Positions 17,160-27,189 are shown, counted from the first letter of the stretch. The stretch is 64,000 bases of DNA from DASZIT01 sp963819695 (GCA_963819695.1 CAWFXD010000001.1:1736001-1800000); one strand, 5' to 3'. A program made the numbers and translations. Notes: generated from the letters alone by a model not told the origin.

Positions 17160-18653
17160 CTAGCTGCTCAGCCGATCCAGCAACTCCGACGGAGTCGCAC
17201 TCTGCTGCAATAGTTCGTCCACGTGATCAGCCGTGCCTCGTAGGGGGTCCATCATAGGGACGCGCCGCAGCGGATCGGTGCCGAGGTCGAAGACCAACGA
17301 ATCCCAGTTGGCGGTGACCACTTCGGCCGGCCACTTGGTCAGGCACTGCCCCCGGAACCAGGCCCGGGTGTTCCGAGGAGGTTCGGTGATGGCGCTGATC
17401 ACATCCGCCTCGTCCACCAGCTTCTCGGTGTCGAGCCGTTGGAACAGGGAGCGGTCGGGACGGAGGTCGTGGTACTGCAGGTCCATGGCCGCCAGCCGGT
17501 GGTCGTCCCACCCGCACCCGTGACGTTCCCGGTACCCGTCCAACAGCCGCAGTTTGGCCACCCAGTCGAGCTGGCGGGACAGGGACATCGGATCGGTCTC
17601 GAGCCCTTGGAGGACCATCTCCCAGCGGCGGAGCACCTCCTCCCCCACCGCCACGTTCCCCATGCACTCGAGACCGCGGTCGTCGGCGTACTTCCGGGCC
17701 AGCGAGAACAGCTCCCACTGGATGTCCAGGGCGGTGGCGGTGGAGCCGTCGGACATCTCCAGAGGTCGCACCAGCGTCCGGTCGAACGACACCTGGTGCA
17801 TGGCCGCCACCGGGTCGGCCAGGTCGAGGTCCCGGCTACCGGTGACGTTGTCCTCGATCATGGCCAGCACCAGCGACGTGGTCCCCACCTTGAGCAGGGA
17901 GGCCACCTCGGCCAGGTTGGCGTCGCCCACGATGACGTGGAGGCGCCGGTAACGGTGCGGGTCGGCGTGGGGCTCGTCCCGGGTGTTGATGATGGGCCGC
18001 TTGAGGGTGGTCTCCAGGCCGACCCGCTCCTCGAAGAATTCCGCCCGCTGGGTGAGCTGGAAGTCGGCCTTCCGGTCCTCGTGGGTCGACGTCTCCGATC
18101 CCACCTTCCCGGCCCCGGTGTAGATGGCCCGGGTCACGAAGTGGGGGGTGACCCCGAAGATGATCCGGTCGAATGGCGCCGCCCGGTCCATCAGATAGTT
18201 CTCATGGGTGCCGTAGGAGTTGCTCTTGCGGTCGGAGTTGTTCTTGTAGACGACGAACCGGCGCCCGTCGGGCACCGAGGCGTTGGCCGCCATCATCGAC
18301 CGGATGAGGATCTGCTCGCCGGCCCGGTCGTAGCGCACGCATTCGAGGGCGTCGGCGCACTCCGGTGTCGAGAACTCCGGGTGGGCGTGATCCACGTAGA
18401 ACCGGGCCCCGTTGGTGAGCACCGTGTTCAGCAGGTGGGTCTCCACCTCCGGGGGCATGGAACCTTCACGGGCGAAACCCCGGGCATCATTGCCGGGCGA
18501 CTCATCCTCGAAATCCCAACCCGTCTGCTGGCGGGCGATGTCCTGGGCATAGGCGTTGATCAGCACCGACGAAGCCGCGATCGGGTTGGGGTCGCCGTTT
18601 TCGACGTGGATGCCGTACTCGGTTTCGATACCGCAGACCTTGGGGATGGCCAC
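17160..18653 (-). CDS. dop: Depupylase/deamidase Dop
   Basis: 497 aa, a PafA paralogue recognised by CGIETEYGIHVENGDPNPIAASS at its N-terminus and FSTPECADALEC. The insertion after strand one (residues about 38-75) is the Dop-specific loop absent from PafA. Dop removes Pup from substrates and, in GGQ organisms, deamidates Pup. With a GGE Pup here only depupylation should be needed. The GTG start at 18653 has a TAGGGT -10 ending 6 bases upstream (leaderless). Confidence 0.95.
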   Translation of the reverse strand: MAIPKVCGIETEYGIHVENGDPNPIAASSVLINAYAQDIARQQTGWDFEDESPGNDARGFAREGSMPPEVETHLLNTVLTNGARFYVDHAHPEFSTPECADALECVRYDRAGEQILIRSMMAANASVPDGRRFVVYKNNSDRKSNSYGTHENYLMDRAAPFDRIIFGVTPHFVTRAIYTGAGKVGSETSTHEDRKADFQLTQRAEFFEERVGLETTLKRPIINTRDEPHADPHRYRRLHVIVGDANLAEVASLLKVGTTSLVLAMIEDNVTGSRDLDLADPVAAMHQVSFDRTLVRPLEMSDGSTATALDIQWELFSLARKYADDRGLECMGNVAVGEEVLRRWEMVLQGLETDPMSLSRQLDWVAKLRLLDGYRERHGCGWDDHRLAAMDLQYHDLRPDRSLFQRLDTEKLVDEADVISAITEPPRNTRAWFRGQCLTKWPAEVVTANWDSLVFDLGTDPLRRVPMMDPLRGTADHVDELLQQSATPSELLDRLSS

Positions 18654-18678
18654 GCGCCGACCCTATCCTCAGTTCACC

Positions 18679-20476
18679 CTAAAGATACTGACCGGTGCCC
18701 ACCCGCTCGATGGACCGGCCACCCTTGGTCCCCAGGTCTTCGCTGATGAGGGTACGGATGTAGACGATCCGTTCACCCTTCTTACCGGAGATCTTCGCCC
18801 AGTCGTCGGGGTTGGTGGTGTTGGGGAGATCCTCGTTCTCCTTGTACTCCTGGCGGATCGATTCGAGGAGGTCGTCGGTGCGGATACCCCGGCCGGTTCC
18901 GGCGATGGCCCGCTTGATGGCCAGCTTCTTCGCCCGGCGGACGATGTTCTCGATCATGGCGCCGGAGGAGAAGTCGCGGTAGTAGAGGACCTCCTTGTCG
19001 CCGTTCTGGTAGGTCACCTCCAAGAACCGGTTCTCCTCGTCCTCCCGGTACATCTCGTTGACGGTGGCCTCGATCATCGCCTGGGTGGCCTTGGCCGGAT
19101 CCCCGCCGCCCCGGGTCTTGACCTCGTCGGCGTCGAGCGGGAGATCCGGGGTCAGGTAGCGGGCGAAGATCTGGGCGGCGGCGATCTCGTTGGGCCGCTC
19201 GATGCGGATCTTGACGTCCAGGCGGCCGGGTCGGAGGATGGCCGGGTCGATGAGGTCCTCGCGGTTCGACGCCCCGATGACGATGACGTCCCGCAGGGTC
19301 TCGACCCCGTCGATCTCCGCCAGCAGCTGGGGCACGATGGTCGACTCCATGTCCGAGCTGATGCCGGTGCCCCGGGTCCGGAACAGCGAGTCCATCTCGT
19401 CGAAGAAGACGATGACCGGCACCCCCTCTTCCGACTTCTCCCGGGCCCGTTGGAAGACCAGGCGGATCTGGCGCTCGGTCTCCCCCACGTACTTGTTGAG
19501 GAGCTCGGGACCCTTGATGTTCAAGAAGTAGCTGCGGGTGTTGGTGTTGCCGGTGACCAGCGCGACCTTCTTGGCCAGCGAGTTGGCCACCGCCTTGGCG
19601 ATCAGCGTCTTCCCGCAGCCGGGCGGGCCGTAGAGCAGGATCCCCTTGGGCGCCGGCAGCTTGTGCTCGGCGAACAATTCGCGGTGGAGGTAGGGAAGCT
19701 CGACGGCATCGGTGATGGCCTCGATCTGGGCGTCGAGGCCGCCGACGTCGGCGTAGGTCACATCCGGGACTTCCTCGAGGACCAGTTCTTCCACCTCGGG
19801 CCGGGCCAGCTTCTCCACCAACAGACCGGTACGGGACTCCATCAACACCGTGTCCCCGGAACGCAGCTTCACCCCGATCAGCGCGTCGGCCAGTTCGACC
19901 ACCCGCTCCTCGTCGGCGCGGCAGTAGATCAGCGCCCGCTTGCCCCCGTCGAGCAGCTCTTTGAGCACCACCACTTCACCGGAGCCTTCGCCCTCCCGGG
20001 CCAGGATCACGTTGAGGGATTCGTTGAGGACCACCTCGTCCCCGCGTTGCAGGTCACTGAGCCCGATCTCGGGATGCAGCGAGACCCGCATCTTGCGGCC
20101 ACCGGAGAAGACGTCGACCGAACCGTCGTCGTTGGTGCCGAGGAAGGTGCCGTAGGCCGCCGGAGGCTGGGTGAGCTTCTCCACCTCTTCGCGGAGGTTG
20201 GTGATGTGCTCCTTGGCCGTCTGGAGGGTGAAGGTGAGCTTCTCGTTCTGGGAGACGGCCTGGGCCAACTGGCCCTTGGTCTCGAGCAGTCGCTCCTCCA
20301 GGGTCTGGACGCGCAACGGGCTCTCCTGGAGCCGGCGACGGAGCAGCGTGACCTCTTCCTCCGCCTCTTGGGCGCGGAGCCTCAAGGTGGCGAGATCGTC
20401 TTCAAGCTCTATCCCATCGCCCGGCCGGAGCCGGTCCTCTGCGTTGTCGGGATCAGTCGTCGGAATCACCTCTCAT
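18679..20476 (-). CDS. arc: Proteasome-associated AAA+ ATPase Arc/Mpa
   Basis: About 598 aa. Order, counted from the GTG at 20469: coiled coil (about 22-100) that captures Pup, OB domains (105-225), AAA+ module with Walker A GPPGCGKT (281-288) and Walker B VIVFFDEMD, and the C-terminal QYL tail that opens the 20S gate. The conserved frame begins at GTG 20469, which has a stop two codons upstream and no spaced ribosome site. An ATG at 20476 in the adjacent frame has GAGGAG 7 bases upstream and would start MRGDSDD, so one extra base between 20445 and 20469 is likely. Confidence 0.94.
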
Positions 20477-20626
20477 GGCTAGGCTCCTCATGGGCGACCA
20501 TACACCGGCGGTTGGGCTGATCATGCGCCACCCGGATGCCCCTGGCCGGGCTGGCCACCGGCATCAACTTGGGTCCGGAGCGGTTCGGGATAGCATGGAG
20601 GCCACGGGTTGCAGGCCCTTCGGGGT

Positions 20627-20653
20627 TTGGCAGCGGGCGTTTGGCGCTGCCAA
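20627..20653 (+). promoter_or_regulatory. Hairpin in the presumed leader of the ferredoxin gene
   Basis: TTGGCAGCG (20627-20635) and CGCTGCCAA (20645-20653) pair perfectly around a 9-base loop; GGGG before and CCC after extend the stem across a bulged T. It lies in the 250-bp divergent gap between arc and the ferredoxin gene, about 70 bases before the start codon. Could be a leader structure; no family recognised. Confidence 0.35.
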
Positions 20654-20723
20654 CCCGCAGGAACCGCCGTGTCGGCCGTCCACAACGCCGTGGACCGGAT
20701 TGGACGTAGGAGAGTCGCAACTG

Positions 20724-20960
20724 ATGAAGGTCTGGATCGACCAGGATCTCTGCACTGGGGATGGTCTCTGCGAGGAGATCGCCCCCGCCGTCTTCACGCT
20801 GCTGGATGACGGCCTTGCCTACGTCAAGGAAGGTGCCGACGTGAAGAACGAGCCCGGCGGCTCGGCCGGGATGGCCAGCGTGCCGAGCGACCTCGAGGAC
20901 GCGGTGGTGGAGGCCTCCGAGGAGTGCCCCGGCGAGTGCATCTTCATCGAACAGAGCTGA
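20724..20960 (+). CDS. Small [3Fe-4S]/[4Fe-4S]-type ferredoxin
   Basis: 78 aa from ATG 20724, with AGGAGA 10 bases upstream; a longer open frame upstream is not coding. MKVWIDQDLCTGDGLCEEIAPAVF and CPGECIFIE are the paired cysteine motifs of actinobacterial monocluster ferredoxins that donate electrons to P450s and other monooxygenases. The acidic middle is typical. Partner enzymes are not in the window. It is divergent from arc and convergent with trmI. Confidence 0.9.
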   Translation: MKVWIDQDLCTGDGLCEEIAPAVFTLLDDGLAYVKEGADVKNEPGGSAGMASVPSDLEDAVVEASEECPGECIFIEQS

Positions 20961-21000
20961 CCCGCTTCCCGGGCCGGGTGGCGGCCGAAGCTGCCGGCGA

Positions 21001-21879
21001 TCAGATCGGGTCGGGGACGATGTCCGGCTCGTCGTCGCCTTCCCCCCCGGTGGCATATTTCTTGGCGTTGTAGGGCGCCGCACTGGTGTCGGGCACCAGC
21101 AGCCGGGCGGTGGTGAGGAAGCCGGTGTGCCCCACCATCCGGTGGTCAGGGCGAACCGATCGGGCCTCGACGTGCCAGGTGCGGTAGAGGACCTCGACGG
21201 TGGCGGCCATGCCGAAGGCGGAGTGTCCGAGTGCGTTGCGGAGTTCTGAGGTCTGGTTGATGGTGGGCAGATAGCAACAGAGGATGCCTCCCGGGCGCAA
21301 GGACAGCTCGGCATGCGGCAACACCCGCCAGGGTTCCGGCAGATCGAGCACGATCCGATCCAGCCCCCGCTCCTCGATTCCGTCGTAGACATCCCGTATC
21401 TCGACCCGGTAGCGGGGTCTCTCCCCCACCAGTGCCTCCACGTTGGCCCGGGCCCGTTCGGCGAAGTCCTCCCGTAACTCGTAGCCGACCACCTCGGCTC
21501 CGGCCCGCAGGAGAGCCATGGACAGCGCCCCGGATCCGACTCCCGCCTCCAGCACCGATACCCCCGGGGCGATGTCCGCCAGCACCATGATGGCGGCCAG
21601 GTCCTTCGGGTAGATCACCTGGGCCCCCCGGGGCATCTTCAGCACCACGTCGGTCAGGGTGGGACGGACGACCAGGAACCGTCGCCCGGTGCTACCCAGG
21701 ACGGTGGATCCGTCAGAGGCTCCGATCAGGTCGTCGTGGCCGACGATACCCATGTGGGTGTGGAAGTTGGCCCCGGCCCGCAAGGTGATCAGATACTGGC
21801 GCTCCTTGGCGTCGACCAGCAGGACCCGTTCGCCGTCGCGGAGCGTCGCCCGTTCGACCTCGTCGCCCACCGCGGTCAA
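21001..21879 (-). CDS. trmI: tRNA (adenine(58)-N(1))-methyltransferase TrmI
   Basis: 292 aa. The N-terminal beta domain is followed by a SAM-binding Rossmann fold with motif I VLEAGVGSGALSMAL, acidic residue YELREDF and motif IV IVLDLPEPW, as in bacterial TrmI. It methylates A58 in the T loop of tRNA. The gene near the Mpa/arc locus is also found in mycobacteria. Its start overlaps the end of the upstream small gene by four bases (ATGA). Confidence 0.93.
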   Translation of the reverse strand: MTAVGDEVERATLRDGERVLLVDAKERQYLITLRAGANFHTHMGIVGHDDLIGASDGSTVLGSTGRRFLVVRPTLTDVVLKMPRGAQVIYPKDLAAIMVLADIAPGVSVLEAGVGSGALSMALLRAGAEVVGYELREDFAERARANVEALVGERPRYRVEIRDVYDGIEERGLDRIVLDLPEPWRVLPHAELSLRPGGILCCYLPTINQTSELRNALGHSAFGMAATVEVLYRTWHVEARSVRPDHRMVGHTGFLTTARLLVPDTSAAPYNAKKYATGGEGDDEPDIVPDPI

Positions 21880-22091
21880 TCGCCGGACGGTTCGGCGGGA
21901 CCCGGATCCCGGGTTGCCACCACCAGCCGTTCACCGGGACGCAGGACGGTCCGGTAGACGACATCGTCGTCGTGGCGGCGGGCCCGGATGAGCAGCCAGG
22001 CCGATGCCCCGACCACGAACCAGATCGGGTGCTCGCCCCGGAAGCCGCGTCGGAACCCGTTCTTCGAGAGGTAGCGGAGGATGCGCTCCAT
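21876..22091 (-). CDS. Small hypothetical protein with one hydrophobic segment
   Basis: 71 aa. A short basic N-terminus (LRYLSKNGFRRGFRG) precedes a hydrophobic stretch (PIWFVVGASAWLLIRAR) and a charged tail. It overlaps trmI by four bases and begins 3 bases after the preceding gene, so it belongs to the same transcript. Family unknown to me. Confidence 0.6.
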   Translation of the reverse strand: MERILRYLSKNGFRRGFRGEHPIWFVVGASAWLLIRARRHDDDVVYRTVLRPGERLVVATRDPGPAEPSGD

Positions 22092-22094
22092 GGC

Positions 22095-22307
22095 TCAGAT
22101 CCGCCGGACCTCGACCACCGTCGAGCGACTCCGCCCGCGTCGCCGGCCGGCCAGGAAGGCGATGGTGATCACCACCACCACCGCCGCCGCCCCGGCCACC
22201 AACAGCTTGGACCGGGCCGATTCGACTTCGGTGGCGACCTCGCCGTTGAGCTCGCGGAAGCGGGCCTCGATATCGTCGCGGGTGATGGTCCCCGAAGCCG
22301 GGCTCAT
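22095..22307 (-). CDS. Small membrane protein, single transmembrane helix
   Basis: 70 aa from ATG 22307, preceded by AAGGAG at ideal spacing. A helical N-terminus (ITRDDIEARFRELNGEVATE) leads into one membrane helix (KLLVAGAAAVVVVITIAFLAG) and a basic RRRGRSRST tail. It overlaps the stop of the two-helix protein by four bases (ATGA). No function assigned. Confidence 0.7.
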   Translation of the reverse strand: MSPASGTITRDDIEARFRELNGEVATEVESARSKLLVAGAAAVVVVITIAFLAGRRRGRSRSTVVEVRRI

Positions 22308-22669
22308 GCTGTCTCCTTGGTTTGTTCGAGTTGTCGCCGTCCCTGACCCCGCTTGATCGCCAGGACGGACAGGACGGCCACCCCCACCACCGCCACCAGG
22401 CAGATCAGGTAGGGAGCCCACGACCAGTTGCCGGCAAAGGTGCTTCCGGTCTCCCCCTGCAGTACCCGGAGGAGTCCCACGGCCACGATCACCAGCCCGA
22501 TGGCCAACACCACCGACCCGGCCACCCCGAAGACGATGAACCGCCCCAGGCCCTTCAGCGGCTGCAGGGTCTCCTGCTTGACGTAGTCGACGACCAACTG
22601 CAGGGTGTCGCCACCCATGGCCTGGATCCGGCCGGTGCCCTTGTCGTTGTCCTTACGGCCTGGGGTCAC
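22304..22669 (-). CDS. Two-transmembrane-helix membrane protein
   Basis: 121 aa from GTG 22669 with GAGGAGG upstream; the frame extends to 22732 without a better start. Two membrane helices are visible (FIVFGVAGSVVLAIGLVIVA and APYLICLVAVVGVAVLSVLA) after an amphipathic N-terminal helix, and a basic tail follows. The layout resembles actinobacterial holin-X/phage-holin-III-like proteins, but similarity is weak and lysis is not implied. It leads the small-membrane-protein group before trmI. Confidence 0.65.
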   Translation of the reverse strand: MTPGRKDNDKGTGRIQAMGGDTLQLVVDYVKQETLQPLKGLGRFIVFGVAGSVVLAIGLVIVAVGLLRVLQGETGSTFAGNWSWAPYLICLVAVVGVAVLSVLAIKRGQGRRQLEQTKETA

Positions 22670-22842
22670 GGTCCTCCTCGGGTGTCGTGGTCCCCGGTTG
22701 CATCGCCATCCCGGGGCTCTCGCCTCCGGCAACTATACGCAAGGCCACGGGTTCCTCCGGGATTTGCCCGTGGATCACGGCAGGTGGGCGGCCGAGGCGG
22801 CGCCGGTCGGCCCGGTCAGGAGACCCGGCCCGGGCCGCGGGG

Positions 22843-23713
22843 TCAGCCGGGGTTCTCCGCCGCTGGGACGGTGACCGCCGCCGCTCGGTTGACACGGCGA
22901 TAGTGGAGCATCCCCCGCACGGTCCCGGCGCCTTCGGGGAAGTCGGCATCCATCGCCGACTCGGCCTGGTTCCGTCCCCACCTGGAGATCCAGAAGGTGA
23001 AGGCGCCCAGACCCCCGAGGAACACCCCGGACACCACCGGGGACACGGCCAGGAACGGCCCGGTGGGAAGGACCAGCGCCAACAGGACCCGGGCGGCGGC
23101 GTCGCAGATGAGCCCGAACCCCCAGGCGGTGTTGATGATGCCGAACAGGACCCGGGCCGGGGGCATCTCCCACAGTCCGTCGAACGCCTCCCGGCGGATG
23201 GGGTCGTCGCCGGCGGACAGGGCCCGTCCGATGTAGAAGGTGATCGGGCGGCGCCCGACATAGTGCGAGACCAGAATGGCCGCCCCGAACATGGAGGTGA
23301 AGGCCGAGTCACGGATCTTCAGCACGAAGGCGCTCCCGCCCAGCGCATAGGAGGCGATCAGGCCGGCGATGAAGCCGAACAGCACGATGGCCCCGATCGG
23401 GTCGATCCTCCGCTGCCGTATCCATTCGATCGTCACCCACAATGCCGCGGGAATCCCGGCAATGGCCAGAGCGGGGGCATCGCCACCGACATACGCGGCG
23501 GACCAGGTAGTACACCCCCAAAGGAATCAGAGCACCGAAGATCGCACTCGGCCCCAGGGCTCTCAGGGACGGCGCCCCGGGTTCCCAACCGTCTCGGTGA
23601 TCGTGGGGGAAGACGAAGGGCGCGGGCTCTCCGGCACTGGTTTCGGAATCCAGCACTTCGCCGGTGACCTCCCCGGGCTCCCCGCCCGCAGCTGCCGCGT
23701 CCACTGCGATCAT
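22843..23713 (-). CDS. DUF3159/VC0807-like integral membrane protein, one frameshift
   Basis: The N-terminal frame from ATG 23713 gives an acidic tail and the first helix (LGPSAIFGALIPLGVYYLV). The remainder continues in the next frame (YVGGDAPALAIAGIPAALW, then IRQRRIDPIGAIVLFGFIAG) to the stop at 22843. One base must be removed near 23494-23503, giving about 289 aa and five to six helices, as usual for this actinobacterial family of unknown function. It follows ygfZ on the same strand. Confidence 0.75.
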
Positions 23714-23749
23714 TATTTCGCTCGGGGATCCGAGACACAAGCCGGATTT

Positions 23750-24745
23750 CTACTTGACCAGCGGTAATGTCCGGGCTTCGGCGTCGACCTGGCGGACGGT
23801 GCCGTCCACTTCCCAGCGCACCGAGACCGTCTCGGGCGGCGTGACCCGGCGGTGGAGCGTGGCCAGTCGCCACCGGCGCGCCGAAATGAGGCGACCAGGC
23901 GACGGAGGTGAGGCGTCCGACCTCGTGCTCGCCGTCGGTCGTCCACACCTCGGCTCCCAAAGGGGGAAGTTCGTCGGCGTCGGCACCATCCCGGTCGGTT
24001 CCGCCGATCACCAGGCCGGCCAGCTTGCGGGCGACTTTGGAGCCGCGGGAGTCGAGACGGGCCACCAGTTCCTGACCGGTGAAGCAGCCTTTGTCGAACG
24101 ACACCGCGCGCTCCACCAACCCGGCCTCGGCGGCGATGGTCGCCTCGGTGAGCTCGCGCCCGTTGACCGGGAGCCCGGCCTCGATGCGGGCCGCCTCGAA
24201 GGCATCGTCGTCGCAACGCACCACGGTGTCGGCCACCCAGGCGTCGGCTCCCCCTTCCCCGGTGGCCGGGCCCAGAAGGTCGAAGCCCGCCGAACCCCGG
24301 CCAGTCGACCGGGAGGCGCAGCACCGACGGGTCGGCGGTGACCGCGGCCGACGCCACCTCCGATGACTGGGCGTCGGGGCCGCGGACGGCCATGCCCAGC
24401 CAGGACCGGGGTTCGATCTCCACCTTCACCCGAAGCCGGAACCGTTCCAGCCGGGCTTTCACCACCTCGCCGAATCCGGGGTCGGTGTCGAGGACGAACT
24501 CGTCGTCTCCGGTCCGGGTCACCCGGACGAAGGCGTCCAGCTTCCCCTGCGGGCTGAGGAGCAGCGACTCGGTGGTCGCCCCCACCCCGAGTCCGGCGAC
24601 GTCCTGGCTGCACTGCCCCTGCAGGTAGGTCGTCGCATCCGGCCCCGACACCGACAGGACGTCGCGGTCGAGCCGGTGGGTGGCCACCGAGGTGCGCAGA
24701 GCGGTGTAGCCGGTCAGCCACCCCGGAGCGGTCTGTCACGCTCAT
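23750..24745 (-). CDS. ygfZ: Folate-binding protein YgfZ/GcvT-like, three frameshifts
   Basis: Starts at ATG 24745, overlapping the trpE stop (ATGA), and ends at 23750, about 330 codons after correction. Recognisable blocks in three further frames are GYTALRTSVATHRLDRDVLS, DATTYLQGQCSQDV, the YgfZ signature FDKGCFTGQELVARLDSRG, and the C-terminal LATLHRRVTPPETVSVRW. Extra bases near 24721-24732, 24285-24292 and 23866-23872 restore one frame. YgfZ proteins act with tetrahydrofolate in assembly or repair of Fe-S enzymes. Sequence error is the likely reason for the breaks. Confidence 0.85.
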
Positions 24746-26304
24746 GGCCGGGTGGCGGTGCCGGTCAACGCGGTGGCCCGGGTCATGGCCACCGCCGACA
24801 GCATCGATGCCGCCTTGTCGGCGCACTCCGAGTTCTCCGACGCCGGATCGCTGTCGGCCACGATGCCGGCACCGGCCTGCACCGAGGCGCGGCCATCGGG
24901 GCTCACCGTCATGGTCCGGATGGCGATGGCGGTGTCGAGGTTCCCGGAGAAGTCGAGATAGCCGACCACTCCGCCGTAGATCCCCCGCTTGGTGGGCTCG
25001 AGGTCATCGATGATCTCCATGGCCCGAACCTTGGGCGCCCCGGAAAGGGTGCCCGGCCGGCAGGGTCGCCCGCAGCACGTCGATCGGACCCTTCCCCGGG
25101 GTCAGGGTCCCGGATACCTGGGAGGTGATGTGCATGATGTGGCTGTAGCGCTCCACCACCATCATCTCGTCGACCTGCTCGGTCCCGAACGACACCACCC
25201 GGCCCACGTCGTTGCGGGCCAGGTCCACCAGCATCACGTGCTCGGCCACCTCCTTCGGGTCCTCGATCAACTCGCCCTGCAGGCGGAGGTCCTCCTCCGG
25301 GGTCCGGCCCCGGGGACGCGATCCGGCGATGGGCCGGGAGATCACCGTGCCGTCGCGGAGACGGACCATCGGCTCGGGCGAGGCTCCGACCACCGTCACC
25401 TCGGGGAAGCGCAGGAAGTAGAGGTAGGGGCTGGGGTTGACCAGCCGGAGGACCCGGTAGACGTCGAAGGGGTCGACGCCCAGGTCGGGAAGGTCGAACC
25501 GCTGGGACAGCACCACCTGGAAGACGTCCCCGGCGGTGACATGGTCCTTGGCCACCAGCACCGCGTCCTGGTAGAGGCGATCGGACATGGTGCGCACCAC
25601 GTCGCCCGGGGGCGGCGCCTTCATGGGCAGGAGGCGGGCCGGCTCGTCGAGGGGCCGGAAGCAGTCGGCGGCCAGCTCGTCCAACCGCCCCTGGGCGGCG
25701 GCATGGGCGGCGTCGAGCTCGTCGGCCCCCCACGACGGGTCGATGACCACGTTGTCGATCAGCACCACCCGCTGCCGCCAGTGGTCGAAGGCGGCCAGCT
25801 GGCCGATGACCGCGAGGATGGCGTCGGGGTGGCCGAGGTCGTCGGGTGGGACGTCGGGGAGGTGCTCGACCTCCCGGACCACGTCATAGCCGAGGTAGCC
25901 GACCAGGCCGGCATGGAGCGGGGGGAGGTCGGGCAGCTCGGGTGACTCGAAGGCGTTGAGGATCGCCTCCACGGCGGCCAGCACTCCCCGGTCGCCGGTG
26001 ACGGCACCGTCGGTGACCGCGTCGAGATCGAGGGGCCCGGAGGTCGTCACCGCGTTGCCCACGGCTTTGACGGTGGCCAGCGGATCGCGGCCCACGAACG
26101 AGTAGCGGCCCCAGCGCTCCCCCCCTCCACCGACTCGAGGAGGAACCCGACCCGGTCACCGGCGCCGACGATCTGGAGGAACACCCCGACCGGGGTGATG
26201 GTGTCGGCGATCAGCTCCCGCCAGACCGGGACGATCCGGTGCTTGGCGGCCAGCGACCGGAAGCCGCCGGCGCCGGGCCCGGAGCCCGATTCGGATGCGG
26301 TCAT
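24742..26304 (-). CDS. trpE: Anthranilate synthase component I, two frameshifts
   Basis: About 520 aa. The ATG at 26304 overlaps the hisI stop. The N-terminal block ends in a 7-base C run (26119-26125) where one base is missing; the frame continues from RDPLATVKAVGNAV to TSQVSGTLTPGKGPIDVL and is broken again by one extra base near 25051-25057. The chorismate-binding end follows (MEIIDDLEPTKRGIYGGVVG, then NLDTAIAIRTM). SPEPMVRL and SRPIAGSRPRG are the usual active-site motifs. It makes anthranilate for tryptophan from chorismate and ammonia. No trpG is adjacent. PabB is possible, but TrpE fits better. Confidence 0.88.
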
Positions 26305-26696
26305 GTCCCGGCGGGGGCGTCGCCGAAGGACCGGTAGAAGCAGGTGCGGTTGCCGGTGTGGCAGGCGCCCTTCCCCTCCTGGTCGACGACGACCAGCAGC
26401 ACGTCTCCGTCGCAGTCGTAGCTGAGGCTGCGAACATACTGGCGGTCGCCGGAGGTCTCGCCCTTGCACCAGAACTCCTGACGGCTGCGGCTCCAGAACC
26501 AGGTCCGCCCGGTTTCCAGGGTCTTGATCAGCGAGGCCTCGTTCATCCAGGCGAACATCAGCACCGCGTGGTCGGAGGCATCCTGGACGATGGCCGGCAC
26601 CAGGCCGTCGGCGTTGTAGGCCACCTCAGCCAACTCGGCCGCGGTGAACGGGACCGGTGTGGCCGTGTAATTGGCGGGTTTCTCGGTGGTACTCAC
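26301..26696 (-). CDS. hisI: Phosphoribosyl-AMP cyclohydrolase
   Basis: 131 aa. FAWMNEASLIKTLETGRTWF, WFWSRSRQEFWCKGETSG, YDCDGD (metal-binding Asp/Cys) and CHTGNRTCFYRS are the hallmark motifs of HisI, which opens the purine ring in the third step of histidine synthesis using Zn and Mg. It is the last his gene of the minus-strand cluster and overlaps trpE by four bases. Confidence 0.95.
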   Translation of the reverse strand: MSTTEKPANYTATPVPFTAAELAEVAYNADGLVPAIVQDASDHAVLMFAWMNEASLIKTLETGRTWFWSRSRQEFWCKGETSGDRQYVRSLSYDCDGDVLLVVVDQEGKGACHTGNRTCFYRSFGDAPAGT

Positions 26697-26739
26697 CAGG
26701 CGGGCTCCCGGGTCGTGGGCATGAAGGTCAGCTCGAGGT

Positions 26740-27108
26740 TCAGAGATAGAGGCCGGTGCCGCCGTCGATGCGGGTGGAGGCCACCGCGTGGATGTCGCGT
26801 TCCCGCAGGATGCTGTACTCGTCCCCGTGCATCTCGACTTCGAACTGGTCCTCGGGGTTGAACAACACGTTGTCCCCGACCTTGATGGTCCGGACGTGGG
26901 GGCCGACGGCCACCGCCTCGGCCCAGGCCAGCCGACGGGACACCTGGGCGGTCGCCGGGATCAGGATCCCGGCCCGTGACCGGCGCTCCCCTTCGGCTTC
27001 GGCCACCTGCACCAGCACCCGGTCGGCGAGCACGGTGATGGGTTGCTTGGGCGCGTCCCCCACGCCATCACGGCTGATGTCCGGGGTCACCGGGGTTGCG
27101 GTTGCCAC
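26740..27108 (-). CDS. GroES-like co-chaperonin within the his cluster
   Basis: 122 aa. After a 20-residue N-terminal extension, PITVLADRVLVQVAEAEGERRSRAGILIP and the C-terminal GDNVLFNPEDQFEVEMHGDEYSILRERDI match the Cpn10 beta-barrel and mobile loop region. It is longer than typical GroES (about 97 aa) and lacks the canonical GGI-type mobile loop (RSRAGILIP instead). No groEL is adjacent. It sits between hisF and hisI on the same strand. It may be a divergent paralogue instead of the housekeeping GroES. Confidence 0.8.
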   Translation of the reverse strand: MATATPVTPDISRDGVGDAPKQPITVLADRVLVQVAEAEGERRSRAGILIPATAQVSRRLAWAEAVAVGPHVRTIKVGDNVLFNPEDQFEVEMHGDEYSILRERDIHAVASTRIDGGTGLYL

Positions 27109-27189
27109 ACCACCAGGCTACCAACCACCGCTGGGATCCCCTTCCGGGCTCGCCGTCGACGCCCAGGCCGGTGGTGGCTCCGGCCACCC

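Noticed and set aside
22304..22669. Phage holin and hence a prophage remnant
   Set aside because: Only a two-helix layout resembles holins; neighbours are housekeeping genes and no phage genes are present.
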